Shown: positions 8,305 to 15,882 of the stretch, one piece after another
How the letters are laid out: each line of letters begins with the position of its first letter
How positions within the stretch are numbered: position 1 is the first letter of the stretch
Assembly: GCF_900168295.1 (NCBI RefSeq)
Contig: NZ_FVZL01000001.1
Span: forward strand, 310,001 to 374,000
Source: Arthrobacter sp. P2b
GTDB lineage: Bacteria; Actinomycetota; Actinomycetes; Actinomycetales; Micrococcaceae
Direction of reading: 5' to 3'
Length of the DNA: 64,000 nucleotides
Made by a program: the position numbers and the translations under genes
Notes under the pieces: model-generated
Databases searched by the model: none
The model's input: only the letters and a program-made list of their open reading frames with translations
Told to the model about the DNA's origin: nothing

Positions 8305-8798
8305 CGTTCCACCCCCATTTCATCCAGGATGGTGCGCAGGGCACGGACCGCGTAATAGGCGCGGGACTTCACGGTTCCGCTGGGGATGTTGAGCTGGACG
8401 GCGGCTTCATTGACCGTAAAACGGCGGTAATGCAGGGCCACCAGGACGTCGCGGTGCTCCTTGCTCAGCCGGAGCAGGGCCTCCTCGATCAAGACCCGGA
8501 TCAACAGCTCATCCACCTTTTCCATCGCCCCGCCGTGATCCGTGAGGCCGCTTTCCAGTGTTTCCGGGCGCCGCTGGGCACGCCGGTAGTTGTCGATCAT
8601 GATGTTCCTGGCCGTCCGGTACAGGTAGCTGCGGAGGCTGCCGTTGATCTCCGGCGCGTGCTGCCAGACGCGGAGCACGGTCTCCTGCACCACGTCCTCA
8701 GCCAGTTGGGGGTCCCGGGAGGCACTGAGGACGAACCGGCGCAGGGCGGGGCCGTGTTCGCGGTAGATGGACGCCACCACGTCCTCATCCAGCGGCAT
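8301..8798 (-). CDS. ECF sigma-70 family sigma factor
   Basis: 165 residues from the ATG at 8798, chosen because an AGGAGGG lies 5 bases upstream; an ATG 30 bases further up is in frame but has no such site. Region 2 is visible (LAEDVVQETVLRVWQ, then LRSYLYRTARNIMIDNYRR) and region 4 has the helix-turn-helix EAAVQLNIPSGTVKSRAYYAVRALR. It is of the SigK/SigL kind regulated by a RskA-like anti-sigma factor, which follows with a 4-base overlap. Matching GAAC-N16-CGTC promoters on both strands upstream (8849-8907) suggest it drives its own operon and the divergent lipoprotein gene. Confidence 0.9.
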   Translation of the reverse strand: MPLDEDVVASIYREHGPALRRFVLSASRDPQLAEDVVQETVLRVWQHAPEINGSLRSYLYRTARNIMIDNYRRAQRRPETLESGLTDHGGAMEKVDELLIRVLIEEALLRLSKEHRDVLVALHYRRFTVNEAAVQLNIPSGTVKSRAYYAVRALRTILDEMGVER

Positions 8799-8848
8799 GC
8801 CGTCCCTCCTGATGTGGTTCTGTCCCACATTCCTGCTGATGTCCTAAA

Positions 8849-8873
8849 GACGCCGCGGGCCGATAAAAAGTTC
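8849..8873 (-). promoter_or_regulatory. ECF-type promoter for sigma/anti-sigma operon
   Basis: On the minus strand GAACT and CGTC are separated by exactly 16 bases, the form recognised by many ECF sigma factors. It lies about 50 bases before the sigma gene start and implies autoregulation. Confidence 0.6.
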
Positions 8874-8882
8874 ATCCTGCTT

Positions 8883-8907
8883 GAACCATTCTTCACCCGG
8901 ATGCGTC
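8883..8907 (+). promoter_or_regulatory. ECF-type promoter for secreted lipoprotein gene
   Basis: GAACC-N16-CGTC lies 51 bases before the lipoprotein ATG, pointing away from its near copy on the other strand. The shared spacing and -10 suggest that the neighbouring ECF sigma factor reads both. Confidence 0.65.
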
Positions 8908-8958
8908 GTAGGGGTTAGCGTCCGGTATCAGACGCCGGGCCCAGCCAAGGAGCAACCC

Positions 8959-9519
8959 ATGAAACACCACCCGGGTGCAGGCCTCGCCATCCTGGCCTTT
9001 GCCGCGGTACTGACGGCCTGCGCCGGCGGCACCGGAACCGCGCCGGCCACCAGCCCCGCTGTCACCACCGGCGCGCCTGCCACGTCCGCAACGGCCCCCG
9101 CCGCGTCGGTGTCCCCGCCCTCGGCAACGTCCACCACGGCCAGCGCCGGCGTCGACCTCAAGACAGCCTCCACAAGCGCCGGCACCATCGTGGTGGATGG
9201 AAAGGGAATGAGCGTGTACTTCTTCACGAAGGATGTGAAGGACTCCGGAACCAGTGCCTGCACTGACGCCTGCCTGGTTGCGTGGCCCCCTGTTTTTGCT
9301 TCCTCGGAAACTCCGTCCGCCGAGGGCGTCACGGGAGCCTTGGGCACCATCACCACCCCGGATGGCAAGCAGCAGGTAACCCTGGAGGGACTGCCGCTGT
9401 ACTACTTCGCGAAGGACACAAAGCCGGGCGACATCCTGGGCCAGGGCGTCAATGACGTCTGGTACCTGGCGGATCCGTCCGGCGCCATGATCAAGATGGG
9501 CGGTGCATCAGCCTACTGA
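8959..9519 (+). CDS. Lipoprotein with COG4315-type secreted repeats
   Basis: 186 residues starting at the ATG 6 bases after an AAGGAG. A signal peptide (MKHHPGAGLAILAFAAVL) ends in the lipobox LTAC, so the Cys should be lipid-anchored outside the membrane. A Thr/Ala/Pro/Ser-rich linker (25-65) leads to two repeats of the secreted COG4315 type: KGMSVYFFTKDVKDSGTSAC...CLVAWPP and GLPLYYFAKDTKPGD...GVNDVWYL. These are common beside ECF sigma/anti-sigma pairs in actinobacteria. The molecular function is not known. The ECF-type promoter at 8883 supports control by the divergent sigma factor. Confidence 0.8.
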   Translation: MKHHPGAGLAILAFAAVLTACAGGTGTAPATSPAVTTGAPATSATAPAASVSPPSATSTTASAGVDLKTASTSAGTIVVDGKGMSVYFFTKDVKDSGTSACTDACLVAWPPVFASSETPSAEGVTGALGTITTPDGKQQVTLEGLPLYYFAKDTKPGDILGQGVNDVWYLADPSGAMIKMGGASAY

Positions 9520-9621
9520 GTTGGATTTGCCGGCCGGACCGGCCCGCCTCCATGCTCTTCGCGGCAGGGCTTGAATGGCGGGCGGCGGCCGGGAAAACGG
9601 GCCGCAGGCGCCCTACCGCAG

Positions 9622-10380
9622 CTAGCGCAGCGGAACTGCGGGGAGAGTCCCGGGCAGCGGAAGTTCTGACGCGCCGGGGACGGGCACCTGCGGCGGCTGG
9701 CCTACACCGTTGGTGAGATCATCCGGAACGGCGGTGGCCAGGTCCTCCGCAGCAGGAAGGCCGGCCGGCTTCCCCGGGGCGGCGTCCTGCCCGGCTGCCG
9801 TTTCCGGCGGGGCGGGAGCGTTCGACGGCGTCACCTCCGCCGGTTGCGCGGCGGGACCTGGTGCGGCCGGGACAGTCTCTTCGGCGGCGGGGGTTGCCGG
9901 CGTGGCCGGAACCGGGACTGCGGGGTCATCAGCCTGGTTCCCCACCGGAACCCCGGTGGATCCCGTCACAAACGAGGCGACGGCATGGTTGAACCGGCTG
10001 AAGGAGTCCCGGAACCCCTGGTCGGAAGCCGCGGCGACGGCTCCGCCGGCGGACAGCGAGACGGCCACGGACAGTGCTGTCAGGGTGACGCGCCGCTTGG
10101 CCCGGCGCCGCGCGGCCAGCTCATCGGGGGGTGCGGCGGCGGATACTGCTGCGGTCTCAACTGGCGCGGCCGCGGCAAGTGCGGTGGCACTGGTTGAAGC
10201 CGCCACCTCCTCGGCACGCTGCATCAGGGCCGCTACCTCCGCGGAGGGTTCCGGCGTCACAGCACCCAGGGCGCGGAGTTGCAGGAGCGCTGGATGGAGC
10301 TGTCCGTCGTCGTCCAGCCCTGCCTCCAGCAGCAGCTGGTCAACGAATCCGTCGCTGCGGGATCCTGCGGTGTCACTCAT
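9622..10380 (-). CDS. Putative anti-sigma/membrane partner of ECF sigma
   Basis: 252 residues from the ATG at 10380, which overlaps the end of the sigma gene by 8 bases. The N-terminal 90 residues are soluble and acidic (FVDQLLLEAGLDDDGQLHPALLQLRALG...). A basic stretch (RRRAKRRV) precedes one transmembrane helix (TLTALSVAVSLSAGGAVAAA). The C-terminal half is Pro/Ala-rich and probably outside the membrane. There is no His-x3-Cys-x2-Cys motif, so it is not a classical zinc anti-sigma factor. Gene order and topology still suggest that role. No closer family is recognised. Confidence 0.6.
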   Translation of the reverse strand: MSDTAGSRSDGFVDQLLLEAGLDDDGQLHPALLQLRALGAVTPEPSAEVAALMQRAEEVAASTSATALAAAAPVETAAVSAAAPPDELAARRRAKRRVTLTALSVAVSLSAGGAVAAASDQGFRDSFSRFNHAVASFVTGSTGVPVGNQADDPAVPVPATPATPAAEETVPAAPGPAAQPAEVTPSNAPAPPETAAGQDAAPGKPAGLPAAEDLATAVPDDLTNGVGQPPQVPVPGASELPLPGTLPAVPLR

Positions 10381-10951
10381 GATTCGCCTGGTTTCTTGAG
10401 AGCGTCTGTGCTTTGAGGTTCTGAAGGGCCCTGCGCTGGAGCTGTTTGATGGCCCCGGTGCTTTTGCCCATGATGCCCGCCACCTGTTCGATGGACAGGT
10501 CCGCCACCACGCGGAGCGCCAGTACTTCCTGGTGTTCGCCGCTGAGGCCGTCCAGCATCGCGGCGGCCCCGCCGTCCAGTTCCACGGCCTGGTCCTCCGC
10601 CGACGGCGTTGTGCGGCCGTCATGCTGGGGATCGTAGGGCGTCAGTTGCGGCCTGCGCTCCAGCCGGCGGTAGTGGTCCACCATGCGGGCGTGGGCAATG
10701 GAGAAGATCAAGGATTTGGCGCCCTGCAGGCCGCCGGTGAGCCCTTGGATCTTCGGATAGAACGCCAGGAACACGTCCTGCGTTACCGCTTCCGGGTCGT
10801 CAACACCGCGGGCCTTGAGGTAGCCCTGGACGGGGCCGGCGAAGGACCGATAGGCAGCGCCGAACAGCACAGCGGGATCTGTTCCGGCTGCACTGTCGAA
10901 TATGTCGATCTCTTCATGGGCCAAAGTGTCTAGCACCAGCGGCTCCTCCAT
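10373..10951 (-). CDS. ECF-like sigma-70 family sigma factor
   Basis: 192 residues. Region 2 reads AVTQDVFLAFYPKIQGL...GAKSLIFSIAHARMVDHYRRLERR and region 4 reads LSGEHQEVLALRVVADLSIEQVAGIMGKSTGAIKQLQRRALQNLK. The N-terminal 25 residues (LDTLAHEEIDIFDSAAG) are acidic and may be regulatory. It is followed with an 8-base overlap by a one-helix membrane protein that may be its anti-sigma factor, and preceded on the same strand by an Ala/Pro-rich exported protein. No promoter of the GAAC-CGTC form is visible upstream. Two hairpins fill the gap at 11016-11083. Confidence 0.85.
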   Translation of the reverse strand: MEEPLVLDTLAHEEIDIFDSAAGTDPAVLFGAAYRSFAGPVQGYLKARGVDDPEAVTQDVFLAFYPKIQGLTGGLQGAKSLIFSIAHARMVDHYRRLERRPQLTPYDPQHDGRTTPSAEDQAVELDGGAAAMLDGLSGEHQEVLALRVVADLSIEQVAGIMGKSTGAIKQLQRRALQNLKAQTLSRNQANHE

Positions 10952-11015
10952 CCCGGAACGCGGAGTGCGCCTGTCCCGGTTGTGCGGTGCGGATTGCCTG
11001 TCCCCGCTGCTTCTT

Positions 11016-11049
11016 CCGCCTGCGGCAGCACCACGCTGCCGGCAGGCGG
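11016..11049. terminator. Hairpin with bulged 14/15-base arms
   Basis: CCGCCTGCGGCAGC and GCTGCCGGCAGGCGG pair with one bulge around a 5-base loop. It lies downstream of the Ala/Pro-rich exported protein gene and upstream of the sigma gene on the minus strand. There is no T-run. It could be a terminator or an attenuator. Confidence 0.4.
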
Positions 11050-11083
11050 GACTGCAGGAACGGGGGGATGGTTCCTGCAGTCC
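11049..11083. terminator. Perfect 13-base inverted repeat
   Basis: GGACTGCAGGAAC and GTTCCTGCAGTCC are perfectly complementary around a 9-base G-rich loop, abutting the next hairpin. On the minus strand it follows the stop of the exported protein gene by about 50 bases. A terminator is likely; an operator for the sigma gene is also possible. Confidence 0.45.
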
Positions 11084-11133
11084 GGAGTGGCCGCAGCCAC
11101 AAAACAGCTGCGGTCCACCCTAGCCAACGGTGC

Positions 11134-11805
11134 CTAGCGGACTGAAACCGCGGGGGCTTCCACGACGTCGGCGCCCTCAACCGGAACAGCAGGCACGGCA
11201 GGAACGGCGGGCTCGCCGTCGACACCCGGGACGGCGGGGACGGCAGGAACGGCCGGAAGCTCGGGACGTTCAACCTCAACGGCGGCGGAGCCTGTGGCAG
11301 CCGCTCCGGCTTCGGCGGCGGCATCCGCGTCCGCAACAACATCGGCGCAGAAGTCCCCAACGTTAGCTTCGCCTTCGGCAGCAATAACCAGCGAGGAGAA
11401 GCCCTGGGCAGACGCGTTGAGGCTGCCGTTGGTGAAAGCGGTGCAGAGACCGAAGGCTGCGGCGCCTGCTGCGTCAACGGCAGTACCGGCGGCAACGGAA
11501 GCCGAAGCCTGGGCGGCGGCTTCCTCATCGCTGACCGTGGCGTCGGCAGCTGCATCAGCAGTTGCCGTTGCATCGGCGTCGGCTGCCGCATCCGTGGTGG
11601 ACTCCGCACCGGCCTGGGCGTCAGAGGCTGCCTCGGCTGCAAGCTGCGGGGCGGGAGCGCCGAACAGTTCGTGCGCGGCCTGCTGCGCGTCAGCGGGGAG
11701 GACACCGGTAACGGCGGCTGCGCCGGTTCCGCCGACGGCCAGGGTGCCTGCTGCCAGGACTCCGGCGGCGACTTTACTGGTGGCGAGAACGGTGAACAAA
11801 GACAT
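11134..11805 (-). CDS. Ala-rich exported protein with VPAVPAVP tail
   Basis: 223 residues from the ATG at 11805, chosen because GGAG lies 7 bases upstream. The N-terminus (MSLFTVLATSKVAAGVLAAGTLAVGGTGAA) looks like a signal peptide or membrane anchor. The middle is extremely rich in Ala and Asp (ATATADAAADATVSDEEA...), and the C-terminus has Pro-Ala-Val repeats (PAVPAVPAVPG, then PAVPAVPAVPV). Two cysteines (LCTAF, DFCAD) could form a disulfide outside the cell. No family is recognised. Its position before the ECF sigma gene suggests a cell-envelope protein linked to that regulon. Confidence 0.6.
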   Translation of the reverse strand: MSLFTVLATSKVAAGVLAAGTLAVGGTGAAAVTGVLPADAQQAAHELFGAPAPQLAAEAASDAQAGAESTTDAAADADATATADAAADATVSDEEAAAQASASVAAGTAVDAAGAAAFGLCTAFTNGSLNASAQGFSSLVIAAEGEANVGDFCADVVADADAAAEAGAAATGSAAVEVERPELPAVPAVPAVPGVDGEPAVPAVPAVPVEGADVVEAPAVSVR

Positions 11806-11952
11806 CAAGTACTCCAAACCTGGACAACATATCGGGTTGGGCCCGGCGTGCGGACCCATCACCTCCTACATCGCCGGGGGCAGCGGAAAGGTTACGGACG
11901 CTGGAAATCTTTTTATTGCCCGTCCGTATCAGGACCACCGGACCGTCGCCCT

Positions 11953-11958
11953 TACGAT
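11953..11958 (+). promoter_or_regulatory. Possible -10 box (TACGAT) for leaderless gene
   Basis: TACGAT ends 6 bases before the ATG at 11965 and no Shine-Dalgarno sequence is seen, which fits leaderless initiation. Confidence 0.4.
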
Positions 11959-11964
11959 CGATGC

Positions 11965-12588
11965 ATGTCCAACAGCAACCAGCCGCAGCAGTCCGACACA
12001 CAAACCGGTGCGCCCCGGAAAGAGGCCGGCACCTGGCAATCCATGGTGGACAACAACAAGGCGTTGCTCCTGCGGAAGACCGGCCAGGATACGGCCCATT
12101 GGGTGGAGCAGGCCCGGGCGGCAGGCATCCGCAGCGACCGGGAACTCCGCGACTGGATGCGGGACGGTTTTGGCGTGACGGGCTATGCCCAGTACGCGGT
12201 GTCCTGGGAGATGTTCGGTTACCCGGAGTTCATGCTGCGCGACGCCGACGAACTGATCGACGGCCAATACGCCAACCACCCGCAGCTGCGGCCCATCGCC
12301 GATTCCATCCTTGCCTGGGCGTCAGCCGCCGACGGCGTCCAGATCCAGATGCGGAAGGGCTACGTGTCCCTGCACAGCCCGCGCCGAAAGTTCGCCCAGG
12401 TGACCCGGTCCACCAACTCGGCGGTGGACGTGACCCTGCGCCTTGATGCTCCCGCCGGGGGCCGGCTGGAACAGGTCAGGACACGGGCGGACGATCCCTT
12501 TACGCTCCGGGTGCGGCTGGTGTCCCCCGAGCAGGTGGACGACGAGCTGCTGGAAATCCTGGCCGCGGCCCTGGAGCAGAACAGCTAG
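11965..12588 (+). CDS. DUF4287/DUF5655-like protein
   Basis: 207 residues. Residues 25-80 (LLLRKTGQDTAHWVEQARAAG...GVTGYAQYAVSWEMFG) match the DUF4287 pattern of a short helical domain. Residues 110-200 (VQIQMRKGYVSLHSPRRKFAQ, AVDVTLRLDAPAGGRLE) resemble DUF5655, a beta-rich domain with a conserved aromatic/Lys core. Such fusions are common in actinobacteria and have no known function. The ATG follows a TACGAT box by 6 bases. The gene converges on a DMP19-like gene with a long hairpin between. Confidence 0.65.
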   Translation: MSNSNQPQQSDTQTGAPRKEAGTWQSMVDNNKALLLRKTGQDTAHWVEQARAAGIRSDRELRDWMRDGFGVTGYAQYAVSWEMFGYPEFMLRDADELIDGQYANHPQLRPIADSILAWASAADGVQIQMRKGYVSLHSPRRKFAQVTRSTNSAVDVTLRLDAPAGGRLEQVRTRADDPFTLRVRLVSPEQVDDELLEILAAALEQNS

Positions 12589-12599
12589 GGAAATTGCTG

Positions 12600-12663
12600 A
12601 TTCGCGGGACAGGCGCCGGAGTCGCCGGATATTCACGGCGGCCCCGGTGGCTGTCCCGCGAAT
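12600..12663. terminator. Long hairpin between convergent genes
   Basis: A perfect 13-base repeat (ATTCGCGGGACAG and its complement) closes a 38-base interior whose two halves pair imperfectly again over about 16 positions. The hairpin spans nearly the whole gap between two convergent genes, so a two-way terminator is the simplest reading. Confidence 0.55.
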
Positions 12664-12693
12664 TGGCGGACCGGAAGGACGTGCGACCTGTTT

Positions 12694-13545
12694 CTAGGCC
12701 TGCACGAGGTCCGCGTCGGCCTCTTCAAACTCCACGGCTGCGACGATTTCGAGGGTTTCGGGGTTGATCATGAAGGCTTCGTCGTCTTCCTCCACCATCA
12801 GGAAGTCGCCGTGGTCCGTGGAGAAGTGCCAGGCCAGGGTCTTCTCGCCGTCGTGCAGGTAGTTAGGGTCCCCCATGGTGATCTTGAGGAGCTGGTACCC
12901 GGCAACGCTGCAGAGCTCGCGGATGATGATTTCGAAGTCCGGGGAGTCCTCCAGCGCTTCGGCCTCTGCCTGGGCCTGGCGTTCGGGCAGATCCGGGATC
13001 AAGGCAGCCAGCCGCTGGATGTACGCGCCCACCTCTTCGTCGTCGAGCACCAGGAGATCGGCCTGTCCGCGCAGCCAGGCGGCATTCAGTGCGGTGATGT
13101 TCTCCCGCTCCAGCAGCTCCTCGAACTCGCCGTCGAGCTCTTCCATCCGCAGGACGGCGTCGGGGGTCTCTTCACCCTGGTCCAGTCCGCCGTCGAGGTA
13201 GTGCTCGGCCTCCTCCTCGGTCAGGGCGTCGTAGGCCGCAACAGCGCGGTTGAACAGGTCCAGGTGGGCGGTTGCTCCCATGCCGGCCATACCCTCGCGG
13301 ATCAGGGTGTCCGTTTCGGACCGGTCCACGGCCATGAAGGAGTACTGCGCGAAGCCGCCCTCGAGTGACTGCGTGAGGTAGAAATCCACGTAGTAGCTGC
13401 GGACCGCCACCGGCGACATCTCCTCGGTGTGCAGAAGAGCGGTGTGCATGGCGTCCACCACGCTCACATTGGCCTCAACTGCCTCCTCATCGCTGGCTTC
13501 GATGCTGCTGCTGGTCAGGACGACGGGCTGCTGGCTGGTGATCAT
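12694..13545 (-). CDS. DMP19/DUF4375-like protein
   Basis: 283 very acidic residues. The stretch VRSYYVDFYLTQSLEGGFAQYSFM with the downstream AVAAYDALTEEEAEHYLDG resembles the DMP19/DUF4375 domain, named after a DNA-mimic protein of Neisseria. The C-terminal 90 residues (HFSTDHGDFLMVEEDDEAFMINPETLEIV) form a second acidic, strand-rich part. The family assignment rests on the GGF-Q-Y motif and the acidity. An AAGGA lies 5 bases before the ATG. No neighbours hint at a function. Confidence 0.6.
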   Translation of the reverse strand: MITSQQPVVLTSSSIEASDEEAVEANVSVVDAMHTALLHTEEMSPVAVRSYYVDFYLTQSLEGGFAQYSFMAVDRSETDTLIREGMAGMGATAHLDLFNRAVAAYDALTEEEAEHYLDGGLDQGEETPDAVLRMEELDGEFEELLERENITALNAAWLRGQADLLVLDDEEVGAYIQRLAALIPDLPERQAQAEAEALEDSPDFEIIIRELCSVAGYQLLKITMGDPNYLHDGEKTLAWHFSTDHGDFLMVEEDDEAFMINPETLEIVAAVEFEEADADLVQA

Positions 13546-13667
13546 GGCAATCCTTACTGCTGTTCGCTGGTGGTGCTCAGGACACTTTTCACGCTACGGC
13601 TGAGGGATTACCGGCCCATTGAGGAGGAAGTGAACGTCTAGCGAAGTTTTCAGCAACTGCACAAGGG

Positions 13668-14747
13668 TTAACCGTTCGCCCTGCTGCCGGGAACTCCCAC
13701 AGACCCCCTCTTGACCAGGGTTGCGGAAAATTCAGGTTTTGCAGCGGGCGCCTTCCTGCCCTGGATCTGGCGGATGAGGGCTTCAGCGGCGGCGACGCCC
13801 ATCTCGTAGACGGGCTGCGCAATCACGGTCAGAGGCGGTGTGGTGAGCCGGGTCCAGGCAAAGTCGTCGTACATCAGGAATGAGACGTCGTCCGGGATCG
13901 AGAGCCCCAGGTCCTGGATCGCCTCGACGACGCTGAGGCCGATGAGTCCGTCCGAGGCAATGATCGCCGTGGCGGGATCAGGCTGCTGCAGCAGTTCACG
14001 GGTGATTTTCCTGATGGACTCCGGACCGCCGGCGTTGAGCCGGACCAGGTCCTCGGGTTGGGGAAGCCCCGCCTCGTCGAACGCACGCTTCATACCGTCC
14101 CGGCGGTCCGATATCTGCGAGGAGTCCAGCGGCAGGCCGGCGAAGTAAGGCTCATCCGTCCGAATGGTGGAAATGAAGGCAATCCGGCGGTGCCCTTCCC
14201 CGATCAGGTAAGTGGTGGATTCATAGGAGATCCCCTCCATCTCCACCGCCACCGTGTCCACCTCCACCCCCTGGGCCTTACGATCGAGGAGCACCAAGGG
14301 CCTTCCGGACGTGTGAACGCTTGCCAGGTGCTGGGTATCAACCGATGAAGCCGGCGCGATGATCAGGCCGTCAACGCGCTTGTCCAGCAGCACCTTCACT
14401 GCGTCGACTTCGGCTGCTGTGTCCTCATCGGTATTGACCAGTATGACGTTGAACCCGCTCTTCTTCGCGGTGTCAGTAATGCCCCTGGTCGCGAGGCCAA
14501 AGTGCGGGTTCTCGATGTCGCCCACCACCACGCCGATAGTGTTTGACTTCCCCGTGTTCATGCTGCGCGCGAGTTCATTTGGGCGGTAGTTCAGCTCTTC
14601 CGCTGCTGCCAGTACGCGCTCCCTCACATCGTCACTCACTGCGCCATAGTTGCCCAGCGCACGTGCTGCCTGGGCCTTGGATACCTGTGCGGCCTTGGCG
14701 ACGTCGGCGACTGTTACATCGCGTCGTCGTGAAGCGTCAGTACTCAT
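13668..14747 (-). CDS. LacI family transcriptional regulator
   Basis: 359 residues. The helix-turn-helix VTVADVAKAAQVSKAQAARALGNYG (residues 11-35) is followed by the hinge NELARSMNTGKSNTIGVVV and a periplasmic-binding-protein-like effector domain that ends in VIAQPVYEMGVAAAEALIRQI. It is divergent from an amino-acid-type ABC operon. Two copies of a TGAG-n-CCGG-n-CTCA operator lie between them (14814-14852), overlapping promoter elements on both strands. It therefore probably represses both itself and the transporter/oxidoreductase operon until an inducer binds. Confidence 0.92.
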   Translation of the reverse strand: MSTDASRRRDVTVADVAKAAQVSKAQAARALGNYGAVSDDVRERVLAAAEELNYRPNELARSMNTGKSNTIGVVVGDIENPHFGLATRGITDTAKKSGFNVILVNTDEDTAAEVDAVKVLLDKRVDGLIIAPASSVDTQHLASVHTSGRPLVLLDRKAQGVEVDTVAVEMEGISYESTTYLIGEGHRRIAFISTIRTDEPYFAGLPLDSSQISDRRDGMKRAFDEAGLPQPEDLVRLNAGGPESIRKITRELLQQPDPATAIIASDGLIGLSVVEAIQDLGLSIPDDVSFLMYDDFAWTRLTTPPLTVIAQPVYEMGVAAAEALIRQIQGRKAPAAKPEFSATLVKRGSVGVPGSRANG

Positions 14748-14769
14748 TTCGGCCTTTCCCGTAGGACGC

Positions 14770-14798
14770 TTGACGCCCTTTTGTGGCTTGGGTTACAT
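14770..14798 (+). promoter_or_regulatory. Promoter for ABC/oxidoreductase operon
   Basis: TTGACG and TTACAT are separated by 17 bases. The expected start near 14805 lies just before the two operators, so a bound LacI-type repressor would block transcription. Confidence 0.5.
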
Positions 14799-14799
14799 T

Positions 14800-14828
14800 T
14801 CTATCAATCGGTGTGAGTCCGGTCTCAA
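14800..14828 (-). promoter_or_regulatory. Promoter for the LacI-type regulator
   Basis: On the minus strand TTGAGA (14828-14823) and GATAGA (14805-14800) are 17 bases apart. The -35 box and spacer lie inside the first operator, which predicts autoregulation. Confidence 0.4.
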
Positions 14829-14852
14829 TCGTAGAGACTGAGACCGGACTCA
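14814..14852. promoter_or_regulatory. Twin LacI-type operators
   Basis: TGAGTCCGGTCTCA (14814-14827) and TGAGACCGGACTCA (14839-14852) are exact reverse complements, 11 bases apart. Each is also a near-palindrome, TGAG-n-CCGG-n-CTCA, with the central CG typical of LacI-family sites. The centres are 25 bases apart. They lie between the divergent regulator and transporter operon. Confidence 0.65.
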
Positions 14853-14931
14853 GCAAGAGGTACCGGCCAAGCATCACCCCACGGCGGATCTCGATCCTCC
14901 ACTCCCGCTTCTCTCGATTGGAAAACTCGCT

Positions 14932-15795
14932 GTGTTTACTCGAAAGACTTTCCGCCCCGCAACACTGGTTGCCGTGGCCGTCGCCGCGGTCCTGGCACTG
15001 TCCGGCTGCGGAGCATCCACTCCTGCTTCATCCTCGTCCGCGGACAACCCGTACGGCCTGATTGAGCCCGGATCCATCCGTGTCGCCAGCCTGGGTGACT
15101 CGAAGCCGTACACCTTCACCGACGCCCAGGGTAAGTTCACGGGCTTCGATGTCGAACTCTTTACGGACGTGGCCCGCCGCGCCGGTGTAGACAACGTGGT
15201 CTTCACCGGCCAGGACTTCTCCGGCCTGCTCGCCGCCGTCGCCAACGGGCAGTTCGACGCCGGGGTCGCCGCCATCGGCATCACGGACAAGCGCAAGGAA
15301 ACCGTTGATTTCTCCGACGGCTACCTGGCCGGCTACCTGACCATCATCACCACCAAGACGTCCGGCATCAACGATCCGGAAGGGCTCTCCGGCAAGCGCC
15401 TGGGCGTTGTCCAGGGAACGCTGCAGGAGGCCTACGCGGTCAAGAATTTCACCTCCGCAAGCCTGGTGCGCTTCCCGGACAACAACACGGCAGTCTCGGC
15501 CGTCAACAGCGGCGCTGTCGACGCGCACTTCCTCGACTACGAGGCCGCCAAGTCCTACCAGGAACAGTTTGGCCTGGTGAGCGCGGCTGATATCCCGTCC
15601 TTCGACGCTCCCGCCGGCTTCGCCGTCGCCAAGGGCAAGACCGAATTCAAGGAGGCCCTGAACAAGGGCCTGGCCGAAGCCATGGAGGACGGCACCTGGA
15701 AGAAGCTCTACGAAAAGTGGTTCCCGGGCTCCCCGATGCCCGAGCAGTACCTTCCCAAGGCCGAGCAGACGTCCAGCCCGGCGCCCAGTAACTAA
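14932..15795 (+). CDS. Amino-acid ABC transporter substrate-binding lipoprotein
   Basis: 287 residues from a GTG at 14932. The signal peptide ends in the lipobox LSGC, and a Ser/Ala linker follows. The mature part has the family-3 solute-binding pattern: [37 protein letters not shown], then a hinge and [18 protein letters not shown]. Family 3 proteins bind polar amino acids, opines or similar compounds outside the membrane. It is the first gene of an operon with permease, ATPase, Gfo/Idh/MocA and DAO genes, behind twin LacI-type operators. The ligand is unknown. Confidence 0.9.
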   Translation: MFTRKTFRPATLVAVAVAAVLALSGCGASTPASSSSADNPYGLIEPGSIRVASLGDSKPYTFTDAQGKFTGFDVELFTDVARRAGVDNVVFTGQDFSGLLAAVANGQFDAGVAAIGITDKRKETVDFSDGYLAGYLTIITTKTSGINDPEGLSGKRLGVVQGTLQEAYAVKNFTSASLVRFPDNNTAVSAVNSGAVDAHFLDYEAAKSYQEQFGLVSAADIPSFDAPAGFAVAKGKTEFKEALNKGLAEAMEDGTWKKLYEKWFPGSPMPEQYLPKAEQTSSPAPSN

Positions 15796-15882
15796 CCCCT
15801 CCCAAGGTTGCGGGGGCGGTCCACCGGAATTACCCGCCATGACCGCCCCCGTTCCACCAGCTAACAACGTCTGAGAGCAACC

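Noticed and set aside
11170..11250. Short tandem repeats that could be a CRISPR-like or minisatellite array
   Set aside because: The repeats encode Pro-Ala-Val units in frame within a coding sequence, and the unit is too short and variable for CRISPR.
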